A stretch of 64,000 nucleotides of DNA, from positions 372,001 through 436,000 of the forward strand of contig NZ_CP121699.1 in NCBI RefSeq assembly GCF_029761935.1. Direction: 5' to 3'. Numbering within the stretch: the stretch's first letter is position 1; each line of letters begins with the position of its first letter. Origin of the DNA: Microbacterium testaceum (GTDB lineage Bacteria > Actinomycetota > Actinomycetes > Actinomycetales > Microbacteriaceae). Below are positions 44,743-53,348 of this stretch, one piece after another. Both the position numbers and the translations under genes were made by a program. Below the pieces are notes generated by a model. It searched no databases. It saw only the letters and a list, made by a program, of their open reading frames with translations, and was not told where the DNA came from.

Positions 44743-45990
44743 GTGTCACCGACCTCGCACCGCGTCCGCCGCAACCGGCGTCGACTCCTGCTCATCGTCG
44801 CCGCCGTCGTCACCACGGCCGTCGTGGGCACCGTGGCCTTCGTCGCGGTCAATCTCGCCGGCGCAGCCAACGGCATCCATCATTCCGATGCCGAGCTGCC
44901 CACCGCCGCTCCGGGCGTCGCCCAAGACGAGGGCGAGCAGAACATCCTCATCATGGGCCTGGACAGTCGGGTCGACGAGGACGGCAAGCCCTACCCCCAG
45001 GAGATCTACGACGCGATCCACGCCGAGGACGCATCGGTGGGCGGCTACAACACCAACGTGCTCATGTACGTGCACATCCCCGCCGGCGGCGGGCAAGCGG
45101 TCGCCGTGTCGATCCCGCGCGACGACTACGTCGACTACGCGGGCGCCCCCGGTGGGACGAAGAAGGGCAAGATCAAAGAGGCGTACGGGCGGGCTTTCGC
45201 CGCGAAGAACGACGAGCTCCGCGCGGCGGGCGTCGCGGAGGACGACGCGTATCAGCAGGCCCGCGACGCCGCACGCACCGAAGAGATGCAGACCGTGTCG
45301 CAGTTCTTGGGCGGCGTCCCGATCGACCACTTCGTCGAGGTGACGATGGCGGCGTTCTACCGGGTCGCACAGGCCGTCCAGCCGATCTCGGTGTGCCTCA
45401 ACCACGCGACCGCCGACACCTACTCGGGAGCGGACTTCGTCGCGGGGGAGCAGCAGATCGACGCCGCACAGGCGATGGCGTTCGTCCGCCAGCGTCGCGA
45501 CACGAAGTACGACGACGTCTTCCTCACCGACCTCGACCGCACGCGCCGTCAGCAGGCGTTCATGGTGTCGCTGGCGCTGAAGCTGCGCGACGCGCAGACC
45601 TTCACCGACTTCGGGCGCCTGCAGGACCTGCTCGACACCGCGAAGCAGTACGTGGCCGTCGACAAGGGCTTCGACCTGCTCAGCCTCGCCTCGACGGCCC
45701 AGCGCCTCGCCGGGGGAGACGTGACGTTCCAGACGCTCCCCGTCGAGCGCTTCGGCACCGTCGACGGCGAGAGCGTGAACATCGTCGACCAGAAGGCCAT
45801 CGCGGCTCAGGTCGGTGCCCTGCTCCACCCGGCTCCAGCGGCGACGACGGACCCCGGGACGGATGTCACCCCGAACCTGACCGATGCGCCCGCGACGAGC
45901 GCTCCGGCGGCGTCTCCTTCCCCGACGTCGTCGGTGTACACCGACTCGCAGCAGCCGATGCGCGCGGGGTCGGTGCCCTGCGTGAACTGA
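44743..45990 (+). CDS. LCP (LytR-CpsA-Psr) family cell-wall ligase
   Basis: 415 residues from GTG 44743. A basic N-terminus (SHRVRRNRRR) and one membrane helix (about 14-37) place the domain outside. The LCP domain has NILIMGLDSRV, VSIPRDDYVDY and the Arg-rich MAFVRQRRDTKYDD...DLDRTRRQQAF. LCP enzymes move polymers such as arabinogalactan-like glycans or teichoic acids from lipid carrier to peptidoglycan. The tail after residue 370 is Pro/Thr/Ser-rich and ends with a Cys near the C-terminus. The start has a weak ribosome site. Confidence 0.9.
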   Translation: MSPTSHRVRRNRRRLLLIVAAVVTTAVVGTVAFVAVNLAGAANGIHHSDAELPTAAPGVAQDEGEQNILIMGLDSRVDEDGKPYPQEIYDAIHAEDASVGGYNTNVLMYVHIPAGGGQAVAVSIPRDDYVDYAGAPGGTKKGKIKEAYGRAFAAKNDELRAAGVAEDDAYQQARDAARTEEMQTVSQFLGGVPIDHFVEVTMAAFYRVAQAVQPISVCLNHATADTYSGADFVAGEQQIDAAQAMAFVRQRRDTKYDDVFLTDLDRTRRQQAFMVSLALKLRDAQTFTDFGRLQDLLDTAKQYVAVDKGFDLLSLASTAQRLAGGDVTFQTLPVERFGTVDGESVNIVDQKAIAAQVGALLHPAPAATTDPGTDVTPNLTDAPATSAPAASPSPTSSVYTDSQQPMRAGSVPCVN

Positions 45991-46092
45991 GGCGAGCGAT
46001 TGGGCGATGCAAGGCCAATCGGATTGAGGGGACCACCCGACCATTGGTGATGCCCTCTGCGTGCCGACGAAGACCAATGAGAGATCGACTTC

Positions 46093-46374
46093 CTATTGCC
46101 AGAGGGCGCTAACTCTCACTTCTGCCGCCTGCAATATCGCCCTCGACACTTCGAGTGACTTCGTGGTCTCATCAAGCACCTTCTCCATTGCGCGGACGGC
46201 ACTCATCCATTCGGCCTGCGCCCGATCGTATTCTTGACGCGCTTCGCCCGTCCACTGGCTGCGTAGTTCTGAGCTTCTCTTCGATAGCTCATCCAGCTCG
46301 GCTCGTATTTCGCGTGTCGCGCCCCTCAGGCGGTCCACGAATTGAGCGTGTTGCTCGGTGTCGAGAGAGATCAC
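46093..46374 (-). CDS. WXG100-like protein, end of toxin island
   Basis: 93 residues: two helices joined at QWTGEARQEY (W41-T-G), the WXG100 layout, with LRGATREIRAELDELSKRSS before it. It starts with ATGA overlapping the putative immunity gene. The surrounding 2.3 kb is less GC-rich than the flanks. It is likely a type VII substrate or chaperone linked to the toxin upstream. Confidence 0.72.
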   Translation of the reverse strand: MISLDTEQHAQFVDRLRGATREIRAELDELSKRSSELRSQWTGEARQEYDRAQAEWMSAVRAMEKVLDETTKSLEVSRAILQAAEVRVSALWQ

Positions 46375-46820
46375 GATTCCGGCAGGGTCACTGGTCGGAA
46401 CGCTACCGAATTCGGCGGCCTTTCGGCTTGCAAGTAATGACAGAAGATCTCAGCAGCTTCCTCTGGACCGAAATAGTCGTCGGGTCCGCCTATGCCCGAT
46501 GTCTCTTCGTTTTCAAGGGCTCCGCCGATGTGAGAGAGACGTGACAGAACCCACTCGTCCGACTCCCAGCGGCCCCATTCGATGATGAGTCCCGCGGGCG
46601 TGCGAGCGGTCTGTAGGAATGGGGCATCATCATTCCTGAAGGTGGACACCTCTTTGTCATCCGGAACCCGCTGAACCACAAGAGTGTTGCCCACGCTTGG
46701 CAGGCCAAGCCTGTCTACCAGGCGCCGTATCGTTCGCTCGGCACTGGAAGCGCCACGCGGCAGAGTGGTCACAGTGCCACTGTCAGTCGAGTAAGCAAAT
46801 TTGCCAATTCTGTCGATCAC
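46371..46820 (-). CDS. Putative immunity protein
   Basis: 149 residues, cytoplasmic and acidic overall, with GLIIEWGRWESDEWVLSRLS and FGPEEAAEIFCHYL. The ATG overlaps the toxin gene stop (ATGA), the usual order of polymorphic toxin then immunity. No family was recognised; the immunity role is based on position and coupling. Confidence 0.55.
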   Translation of the reverse strand: MIDRIGKFAYSTDSGTVTTLPRGASSAERTIRRLVDRLGLPSVGNTLVVQRVPDDKEVSTFRNDDAPFLQTARTPAGLIIEWGRWESDEWVLSRLSHIGGALENEETSGIGGPDDYFGPEEAAEIFCHYLQAERPPNSVAFRPVTLPES

Positions 46821-48086
46821 GGTACCTCCGTCGGCATACGAACACCAACGACGTCGGTGATCTTGATCTGCTCACCGTTAAGCCTAGCCGTGGCCGGCGT
46901 GCCACTATTGACGATGTCGTCGAATATTCTCTGGTCAGCTGTTTTCGATGCTCCTCCTGATTTTACTTCGATGGCGGTCCACGTGCCGTCGCCGTTGTCG
47001 ACAAGACCGTCGTACTTGCGCCCGTTGGGATTGCCCCCATCCACTTTGGCGGCAACCTGGTCTCGTACGACGGTTACATCGTTTTGGTCCGCATACTCAT
47101 CGAGTCCGCGCTGCTCGGCGGTCTTGCCGGGTGGTGACGAACCGTCCCCTTGAGCGAAGCGCCCTCGTTGGTCGCGCGGTTGCACCATCTGCACGCGTCC
47201 ATCGCCGATAGCGTCGGTCGTTATCTGAGCGGCGCCAGCCCCTGCGAGCGCCAGTCCAGAGCCGGCGACCGCTAGCCCACCGGCTATGGCGGGTGCGCCC
47301 ACCGTGGCTCCAACGCCTGTCAATGACGCGGCACCCCCGTGCCCATCATCGCTCCACCGCCCGCAACGAGCCCGACGCCCCCGAGGAGCGCTAGTAGGGC
47401 GTCCGGATTTCGGATCATCGAATTCAAGGCGGACGCCACTCCATTAATGGAACCGACTGCTACATCGACGGTCGAGCCGATCAGCAGCTCGCCCCAGACG
47501 GAAGCAAGACCCTCGGGACAGCCCACGGAGATAGTTCGGGCGGCTCAAGCGACTCTAGCTGCGACGCAGCTACGTCGCCCGCCGTCCTCAACTCCTCCCG
47601 CGCTCCCTCAAGCACAGCCGTTGCCTCGCTGCGAGCCGGCTCCCCCCCTATCGCGGTAGTACGGCAGTATCTCGGTGGGTCGCGCTCGAGTCAGGAGGGA
47701 TCGGTACTCAGCCAGCCCTCTAGCGCTGTCGAGCTCGCCCTTTTCCCACAATTCGATCGCCCTCGCCGCCTCACCCTGCGCCCACTCGAGCACACCTGCG
47801 TAGTTCTCCGTCAGATTGGCGAGCAACAGCAGGTGGATGGCAGCTTCATCCCACGTCGAAGCGGCCGCTTCTAGTCGAGTGGCAAAGCCAACCGAAGCTT
47901 CGCCGTCCCACCATCCGGGGGAGCAAGTGTCCTGAGTTGAGAAGCAACATATTCCGCCTTCGACGATCTCATACGCCACGATGTAGCCAGCTCATACACA
48001 CTCGCCGACGATCCGGGCACAAGCGCCGTCGGATCTCGCGTCTGTCCCAGCTCAGGCAACTCCTCACCCGTCCCTAGTAGACGCAT
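46817..48086 (-). pseudogene. Type VII-type polymorphic toxin, broken by several frameshifts
   Basis: Pieces in different frames join into one toxin. Piece 1 (from about 48086) has the actinobacterial T7SS-signal start ELGQTRDPTALVPG. Piece 2 has WWDGEAS...FATRLEAAASTWDEAA and ENYAGVLEWAQGEAARAI. Piece 3 (from about 47560) has CPEGLASVWGELL and a hydrophobic stretch. Piece 4 (to 46817) has KYDGLVDNGDGTWTAIEVKSG, a D-x(n)-ExK pattern of a PD-(D/E)XK nuclease. Breaks fit single-base changes at the G run 47917-47921, C run 47642-47648, near 47543-47550, and C run 47334-47338. It may be a true pseudogene or carry sequence errors. Confidence 0.75.
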
Positions 48087-48330
48087 GCAGGTCGGACCGT
48101 TCATAAAGATCGGCGCTGGATCGAAGCCTCACAGCTACCTCGTCGATGAAGGACGTTGCACCTGACCAAAGTGATGTGGCTTCTCCGACAGCTTGCGACA
48201 GGCGTGCCTCTAGCGCAGAGTGTCCGCAGTTCGGGACGCACGTCTCGCTCATGGGGCTCAGGCTGTTGTGCAAATCATCGAGCGCTCGCGCTGCTCGTCT
48301 CAACTGCTCCGGATCGGCGGAAAACTGCAT
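48064..48330 (-). CDS. EspC/WXG-like small protein upstream of the toxin
   Basis: 88 residues from ATG 48330, behind AAGGAGGAGG. It is helical (DPEQLRRAARALDDLHNSL, then a pair of Cys in ETCVPNCGHS, then ATSLWSGATSFIDEVA with WSG). This suits an ESX-type partner of the toxin that follows on the same strand and overlaps it. Lower-GC codon use matches the rest of the island. Confidence 0.65.
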   Translation of the reverse strand: MQFSADPEQLRRAARALDDLHNSLSPMSETCVPNCGHSALEARLSQAVGEATSLWSGATSFIDEVAVRLRSSADLYERSDLHASTRDG

Positions 48331-48445
48331 CCTCAACCTCCTCCTTCGTCGATGGACACTACCTAGTCGCGCCGCACGTCGCCATAGGGCTTCGGCCTGT
48401 CTTCATTCCCGCCTCGGGCCTGCGATCTCTCAGGAAGCGGGCCCC

Positions 48446-49378
48446 TCAGCCGTACCGCTCGCGGTACCGAAGCTCGGCCGCCGGGTGAAGGGCGATCGGC
48501 GAGGTGTCGATGAGACTCGCCGGTGTCAGATATTGGATGCCGAGGGCATCGGGCGCAACGAGCTCGGGGGCGTCGTCGATGAGGGCGTCGACGAGGGCGC
48601 GAGCGAGCGAATCGGCGAGGTCGGCGCGCGCGAGCAGGAGGTTCGCGACACCGATCGTGGGGACGGCCCTGGTGGCGCCGTAGACGCCGGAGGGGATCGT
48701 CGTGGCGGCGTACACGTCCGGGAACCGCGCGCTGAGCTCCGCGAGAGCGGGGGTCGTGTCGATCACCGAGACCGGGACCTGCTCGGCGAGGGTGGCGATC
48801 TGCGGGGTCGGCACCCCGCCCGACCAGAAGAACGCGTCGATCCGTCCCGCGGCGAGATCGTCGACGGCTCCGCGGAACGTACGTTCCACCGTCCGGGGTC
48901 CCGCGCCGCTCGACGGGTCGAGTCCGGAGGCGTCGAGCACCCGCCGCGCCGTCGCCGCAGCGCCCGACCCCGGGGCGCCGAGCGACACGGTGCGCCCCGC
49001 CAGGTCGGCGAGCCGCGAGATCCCCGCGTCCGCGCGCACGATGCACTGCAGGTAGTTCTGGTAGACGCGTCCGATCGCGACGATGTCGTCGGCGGCATCC
49101 GCTGCCGAATCCACCAGCGAGAGGCCGAGGTCCACGCGGCGCTCCCGCAGAAGGCGGAGGTTGTCGATGCTGCCCTCGCTCTGCAGCGGCGAGACCGAGA
49201 CCGCGGTCGACGCCGCGGTCGCGGCCGCGAGCAGTTGACCGAACTCGAGGTAGCTGCCGCCCGGCTCGCCGCAGCCGAGGACGAGGGGCGTCGATGCGGG
49301 CGCGGAGCAGGCGGCGAGCGAGAGGACACCGGCACCCGCGACGACCGAGAAGAACGCGCGTCGGGTCAGAGCCGTCAT
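48446..49378 (-). CDS. TAXI family TRAP-type solute-binding lipoprotein
   Basis: 310 residues from ATG 49378, which overlaps the kinase stop as TGATG. A twin-Arg start (LTRRAFF) and lipobox LAAC (Cys24) suggest a Tat-exported lipoprotein. The TAXI fold shows LVLGCGEPGGSYLEFGQLLA, the periplasmic hinge LRLLRERRVDLGLSLVDSA and AFFWSGGVPTPQIATLAE. TRAP permease genes are absent; instead it is joined to a two-component system, so it may act as the extracellular sensor of a carboxylate for the kinase. Confidence 0.88.
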   Translation of the reverse strand: MTALTRRAFFSVVAGAGVLSLAACSAPASTPLVLGCGEPGGSYLEFGQLLAAATAASTAVSVSPLQSEGSIDNLRLLRERRVDLGLSLVDSAADAADDIVAIGRVYQNYLQCIVRADAGISRLADLAGRTVSLGAPGSGAAATARRVLDASGLDPSSGAGPRTVERTFRGAVDDLAAGRIDAFFWSGGVPTPQIATLAEQVPVSVIDTTPALAELSARFPDVYAATTIPSGVYGATRAVPTIGVANLLLARADLADSLARALVDALIDDAPELVAPDALGIQYLTPASLIDTSPIALHPAAELRYRERYG

Positions 49379-50763
49379 CACCGCCTCCACTCGAGTCGCG
49401 CGGCGAGGCCGCCCATGGCCGAGCGCTCGAGGTGCAGAGTGCCGCCGGCCGCCCGCATCAGCTCGGCCACGATCGCCAGGCCCAGGCCGGTTCCCGGGGT
49501 CGACCGGGAGGCGCCCGCGCGCCAGAACCGGGTGCCCATGCTCTCGAGGTCGGCGTCGGCGAGATGCGCGCCCGAATCGTCGACGCGCAGTGTCACGCCC
49601 TCACCGTCGTCGTCCAGGGTCAGACGCACACGGGCTCCTCGCCCGGCGTAGTTGGCGGCGTTGTCGAGCAGCACCTGCACCATCTCTTCGAGGTCCGCCC
49701 GGCCGCACGGCACCGCGACGACCATGTCGTCCGCGTCCTCCAGCGTCACGCCCGCCTCGTCGAGCCGCCACCGGTGCAGATCCCCGAGCTCGGATGCCGA
49801 CACCCGGCACTCGCGCTCCGCCCCCTCGTCGCGCGCGGCGTCGTACCCCTGCCGCGAGGCCGAGGCCCGGTGCTCGGCGTTCGCGAGCGTCAGCATGCGT
49901 TCGACGGTGTGCTCCAGCCGATCGAGGTCGTGGTCGACCGCGGCGAGGTCGTCAGCGGCATCCGGATCCCGGGGGAGTGAGTCCACCCGCAAGCGGATGG
50001 CGGCCAGGGGAGTACGCAACTGGTGCGACGCGTCGGCCACGAAGCCGCGCTGCTGCTCGAGCGTGTTCTCGACCTCGTCGGTCATGGTCGTGAACGCCCG
50101 GCTGAGCCGGCGGAGCTCGGGCGGCCCGGTCGGACGAAGGGGAACGGGCTCGCGGTGGGCGGTGAGCGCCGCGACTGCGGAATCGAGGGCGCGCACCGGC
50201 CGCAGGATCCACCGCGTCCACAGCAACGATGCGCCCATGAGTGCGGCGAGGAGGAGGAAGCCGACGACCGCCACGAGCGCCCACGCCGCACCGACATCGG
50301 CCTTCGCGCGTGCGAGGTCGACCTCCAGCACCACCACACCGGTCGACAGATCGCCCGCGGCGATGACGGGGACGGCGACCAGTGCCGTGTCCGGCGCCCA
50401 CGGGGTGACGCGCGGAAGAGACACCTGCGGGATCGCCCGCGACGCCGCCCCGGCGATGGAGCGCACATCGACGTCGGGCGAGAGGCCCCCGGCCGATGCC
50501 ACCGCGTCACCGCTCTCGTCGAGCACGAGCACGGCCTCGCCGTACACCGCGTAAAAGCGGTCGGCGTAGGTCTGCAGGCTGGACGTTCCGCCCTGCACGA
50601 GAGCCGTTCGGGCGCGCTGGACGACCTGATCGAGCGACGCCTGGCGCTGCAGGGCGACCTGCTGCGTCCGCGAGTCGGCGATCGACTGGGCGACGGGGAT
50701 GAGCACCGCGATCACGGCGATGAGCCCGAACACCAGCAACGGGAGCAGGACGCGTAGCTTCAC
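49378..50763 (-). CDS. Sensor histidine kinase (TctE-like)
   Basis: 461 residues from GTG 50763, which overlaps the regulator stop (GTGA). Two membrane helices (about 5-25 and 162-184) flank an external sensor domain. Then follow HAMP, the H-box ASHQLRTPLAAIRLR, N-box LLDNAANYAGRG, and G-box GTGLGLAIV. The order regulator-kinase-binding protein and the external domain fit TctDE-type carboxylate sensing. The phosphate passes to the regulator encoded next to it. Confidence 0.92.
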   Translation of the reverse strand: MKLRVLLPLLVFGLIAVIAVLIPVAQSIADSRTQQVALQRQASLDQVVQRARTALVQGGTSSLQTYADRFYAVYGEAVLVLDESGDAVASAGGLSPDVDVRSIAGAASRAIPQVSLPRVTPWAPDTALVAVPVIAAGDLSTGVVVLEVDLARAKADVGAAWALVAVVGFLLLAALMGASLLWTRWILRPVRALDSAVAALTAHREPVPLRPTGPPELRRLSRAFTTMTDEVENTLEQQRGFVADASHQLRTPLAAIRLRVDSLPRDPDAADDLAAVDHDLDRLEHTVERMLTLANAEHRASASRQGYDAARDEGAERECRVSASELGDLHRWRLDEAGVTLEDADDMVVAVPCGRADLEEMVQVLLDNAANYAGRGARVRLTLDDDGEGVTLRVDDSGAHLADADLESMGTRFWRAGASRSTPGTGLGLAIVAELMRAAGGTLHLERSAMGGLAARLEWRR

Positions 50764-51416
50764 CCGGCATCCTCGAGGCGGTATCCGAACCCGCGGACCG
50801 TCGTGATCGTGACCTCGGGAAGCTTCTGCCGCACCTGGCCCATGTGCACGTCGAACGATCGCGACGACGCCGCGTACGCGTCGCCCCACACCTCGTCGAG
50901 GATGACTCGGCGACTCACGACGGTCCCCGCGCGACGGGCGAGGGACAGCAGGATGCCGAATTCGTTGGGCGTGAGCGACACCTCACGGTGTGCGACGCTG
51001 ACGCGGCGGGCGTCGACGTCGATCGACACCTGGGAGGTCTCCACGCGCATCGGCTCTTCGGGCGGACTGTACCGGCGCGTGACGGCGATGAGTCGGGCGA
51101 GGAGTTCGTGCAAGCGTACGGGCTTGACGAGGTAGTCGTCGGCACCGAGCGACAGCGCGCGGACCGTCGAACGTTCGTCGCCTCTCGCCGTCACGACGAT
51201 CACCGGGATCTGGGAGACCTCGCGCAGGTCGCGGAGCACGTCGAGGCCGTCGCAATCCTCGAGGCCGAGGTCGAGGAGCACCGCCTGCGCGTCTCGGTGA
51301 CGGAGGAGCACATCGCTGCCCCGTGACACCCGGGTGCACGTGTGACCGGCGCGGCCGAGGGCCGAGACGAGGGCCGCGGCGACGGAGCCGTCGTCCTCAG
51401 CGACGAGTACGTGCAT
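50760..51416 (-). CDS. OmpR-family response regulator (TctD-like)
   Basis: 218 residues. Receiver domain: acidic pair EDD near residue 7, phospho-Asp in VLLDLGLED, Lys in YLVKPVRL. Winged helix: VSLTPNEFGILLSLARRAG and the end SFDVHMGQVRQKLPE with TTVRGFGYRLE. It is divergent from a metabolite:H+ symporter gene, and direct repeats at 51460-51477 between them are a likely binding site. Confidence 0.94.
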   Translation of the reverse strand: MHVLVAEDDGSVAAALVSALGRAGHTCTRVSRGSDVLLRHRDAQAVLLDLGLEDCDGLDVLRDLREVSQIPVIVVTARGDERSTVRALSLGADDYLVKPVRLHELLARLIAVTRRYSPPEEPMRVETSQVSIDVDARRVSVAHREVSLTPNEFGILLSLARRAGTVVSRRVILDEVWGDAYAASSRSFDVHMGQVRQKLPEVTITTVRGFGYRLEDAG

Positions 51417-51459
51417 GCTCCATCGTAGGCACAGGCTCCGCGGCCTCGCGGCCCACGAA

Positions 51460-51477
51460 TGTAAGGCGACTGTAAGG
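51460..51477. promoter_or_regulatory. TGTAAGG direct repeats, likely response-regulator site
   Basis: TGTAAGG at 51460-51466 and 51471-51477, start to start 11 bp (one helical turn), is the usual OmpR-family arrangement. It lies between the divergent regulator and MHS transporter genes. Confidence 0.65.
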
Positions 51478-51597
51478 ATCTCGCCCGGCGGCGTCGGCGG
51501 CGGCCACGATGGCCGATACGCCTCGTCACCGCTGCCGGAGGCCTCTTCCGACGGCGGTGACGAGACGACCAACGTCCCTCGACCGATCGGATTCCTC

Positions 51598-52962
51598 ATG
51601 TCAACGACGACGACGATCCCCACGAGTCTGCGGCGTTCGATCTCGAACACGCTCAAAGGCTCGGCCGGCAACCTCGTGGAGTGGTACGACGTCTACGTCT
51701 ACTCCGTGTTCGCGGTGTACTTCGAGTCGCAGTTCTTCAGCTCCGACGACAAGAACTCCACCATCTACGTGTGGGCGATCTTCGCCGTCACCTTCCTCAT
51801 GCGGCCGATCGGCTCGTGGTTCTTCGGCCGCTTCGCCGACCGGTACGGTCGCCGTCTGTCGTTGACGGTGTCGGTGTCGCTCATGGCGTTCTGTTCGCTG
51901 GTGATCGCGTTCGCCCCCACGGCCGAGATGATCGGCGTCGGTGCCGTCATCATCCTCGTCTTTGCCCGTCTCGTTCAGGGCTTCGCGACCGGAGGCGAGT
52001 ACGGCACGAGCGCGACCTACATGTCCGAGGCCGCCATGCCCGGTCGCCGCGGCTTCCTCTCGTCGTTCCACTACGTCACCCTCGTCGGCGGTCACGTGCT
52101 CGCACAGACCACGCTGCTCATCATGGTGCTCACCCTCGATGACGAGGCCATCACCGCGTGGGGCTGGCGCGTCGCCTTCGCGATCGGCGGTGTCGCCGCC
52201 GTGGCCGTGTTCTGGATGCGCCGCACGATGGACGAATCCCTCGAGAAGCACGTGCTCGACGACAACAAGGCGGGCCGCGCGAAGGACTCGGGCTCGATGC
52301 GCGATCTGCTCGTCAACAACTGGCGCCCGCTCCTGCTGTGCTTCGCGGTCACGGCCGGCGGCACCGTCGCGTTCTACACGTACTCGGTCACGGGGCCGAA
52401 CATCGCCAAGACCGCGTTCTCGGGCGGCGATGTCGTCACCGGTACCGTGATCAACCTCATCGCGCTGACGGCCCTCATGCTCATGCAGCCCCTGGGCGGC
52501 TGGCTGTCCGACAAGGTCGGTCGCAAGTCGCTGCTCGTCTTCTTCGGCGTCGGCGGCGTGCTCTACACGTGGTTCCTCATCACGATGCTCCCGCAGCAGA
52601 CCAACGAGTTCGCGGCCTTCGCGATCCTGCTCGGGGGCTTCGTCATCCTGACCGGTTACACCTCGATCAACGCGCTCGTGAAGGCGCAGCTCTTCCCGAC
52701 GCACGTGCGAGCCCTGGGCGTCGGCCTCGGGTATGCGCTGGCCAACTCGCTCTTCGGCGGCACGGCGCCCTTGCTGTACGCCGGAGCGCAGTCGACTTCG
52801 CAGGTGCCGATGTTCATCGTGTACGTCACGGTCATCATCGCCGCCTCGCTCGCGGTCTACATCTTCGCGCTTCGCAACAAGGCGCCCAACTGGCTCGACG
52901 ACGAGCTGGTCATGCGCGAGACGCGCGAGGCGAAGTCCCGCGAGGCGGTGTCGTCCCGCTGA
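51598..52962 (+). CDS. MFS metabolite:H+ symporter (KgtP-like)
   Basis: 454 residues, 12 membrane helices. The MFS motif GRFADRYGRRLSL is near residue 80 and its repeat GWLSDKVGRKSLL near 300. The start TLKGSAGNLVEWYDVYVYS and YTYSVTGPNIAKTAFSG are typical of the metabolite:H+ symporter (alpha-ketoglutarate/citrate/proline) group. Divergence from the carboxylate-type two-component system suggests its control by that system. Substrate is unproven. The ATG at 51598 has no strong ribosome site. Confidence 0.9.
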   Translation: MSTTTTIPTSLRRSISNTLKGSAGNLVEWYDVYVYSVFAVYFESQFFSSDDKNSTIYVWAIFAVTFLMRPIGSWFFGRFADRYGRRLSLTVSVSLMAFCSLVIAFAPTAEMIGVGAVIILVFARLVQGFATGGEYGTSATYMSEAAMPGRRGFLSSFHYVTLVGGHVLAQTTLLIMVLTLDDEAITAWGWRVAFAIGGVAAVAVFWMRRTMDESLEKHVLDDNKAGRAKDSGSMRDLLVNNWRPLLLCFAVTAGGTVAFYTYSVTGPNIAKTAFSGGDVVTGTVINLIALTALMLMQPLGGWLSDKVGRKSLLVFFGVGGVLYTWFLITMLPQQTNEFAAFAILLGGFVILTGYTSINALVKAQLFPTHVRALGVGLGYALANSLFGGTAPLLYAGAQSTSQVPMFIVYVTVIIAASLAVYIFALRNKAPNWLDDELVMRETREAKSREAVSSR

Positions 52963-52974
52963 CACGCTCACGAG

Positions 52975-53010
52975 GGGCGCCTTCTTCGTCGAGGGGAGGC
53001 GCCCTTCGTC
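52975..53010 (+). terminator. Intrinsic terminator of the MFS gene
   Basis: Stem GGGCGCC/GGCGCCC with a 16-base loop containing the internal pairs TTC/GAG; it follows the stop by 12 bp. Confidence 0.65.
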
Positions 53011-53199
53011 GTGCGCGTGCCGGTGAGGCGGTTGTCGCGGGATGCCGCGTGCCCGGCGCACGGCGTGACCTCAGCGATCCGCGCGGATTCGGTGGCATCC
53101 CGCGCTTTCGGGCTGAGGTCGTGCGAATCACCGAGGTTGTGCGGAGCGGAGGGATACCGTGAGCTCCGCCCACCGGGACAGGCCGTCTCCGGAAACGAC

Positions 53200-53227
53200 G
53201 AAAGCCCCCGCCGAAGCGGAGGCTTTC
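53200..53227 (-). terminator. Terminator of tRNA-Ala
   Basis: GAAAGCC..CGC and GCG..GGCTTTC form an 11-bp stem with a CGAA/TTCG loop, directly after the tRNA in its direction and followed there by CGTCGTTTCC. Confidence 0.85.
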
Positions 53228-53232
53228 TCTCG

Positions 53233-53308
53233 TGGTGGACCTGAGGGGACTCGAACCCCTGACCCCCTGCATGCCATGCAGGTGCGCTACCAGCTGCGCC
53301 ACAGGCCC
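53233..53308 (-). tRNA. tRNA-Ala (anticodon GGC)
   Basis: Reverse-strand cloverleaf with acceptor GGGCCTG/CAGGTCC (one G-T pair), T-loop GTTCGAGTC, anticodon stem CCTGC/GCAGG with loop ATGGCAT, so anticodon GGC. CCA is encoded. It serves Ala GCC codons, the commonest in this genome. Confidence 0.96.
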
Positions 53309-53348
53309 GTTTTTTGTTTTCCGCCCCGTTTGAGGCAACTCCATGAGC

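Noticed and set aside
53034..53125. Imperfect long inverted repeat around GGGATGCC...GGCATCCC and GACCTCAGC...GCTGAGGTC before tRNA-Ala
   Set aside because: The two paired blocks cannot be aligned into one clean stem, and GGATGCC is frequent everywhere in the window; no specific element could be supported.
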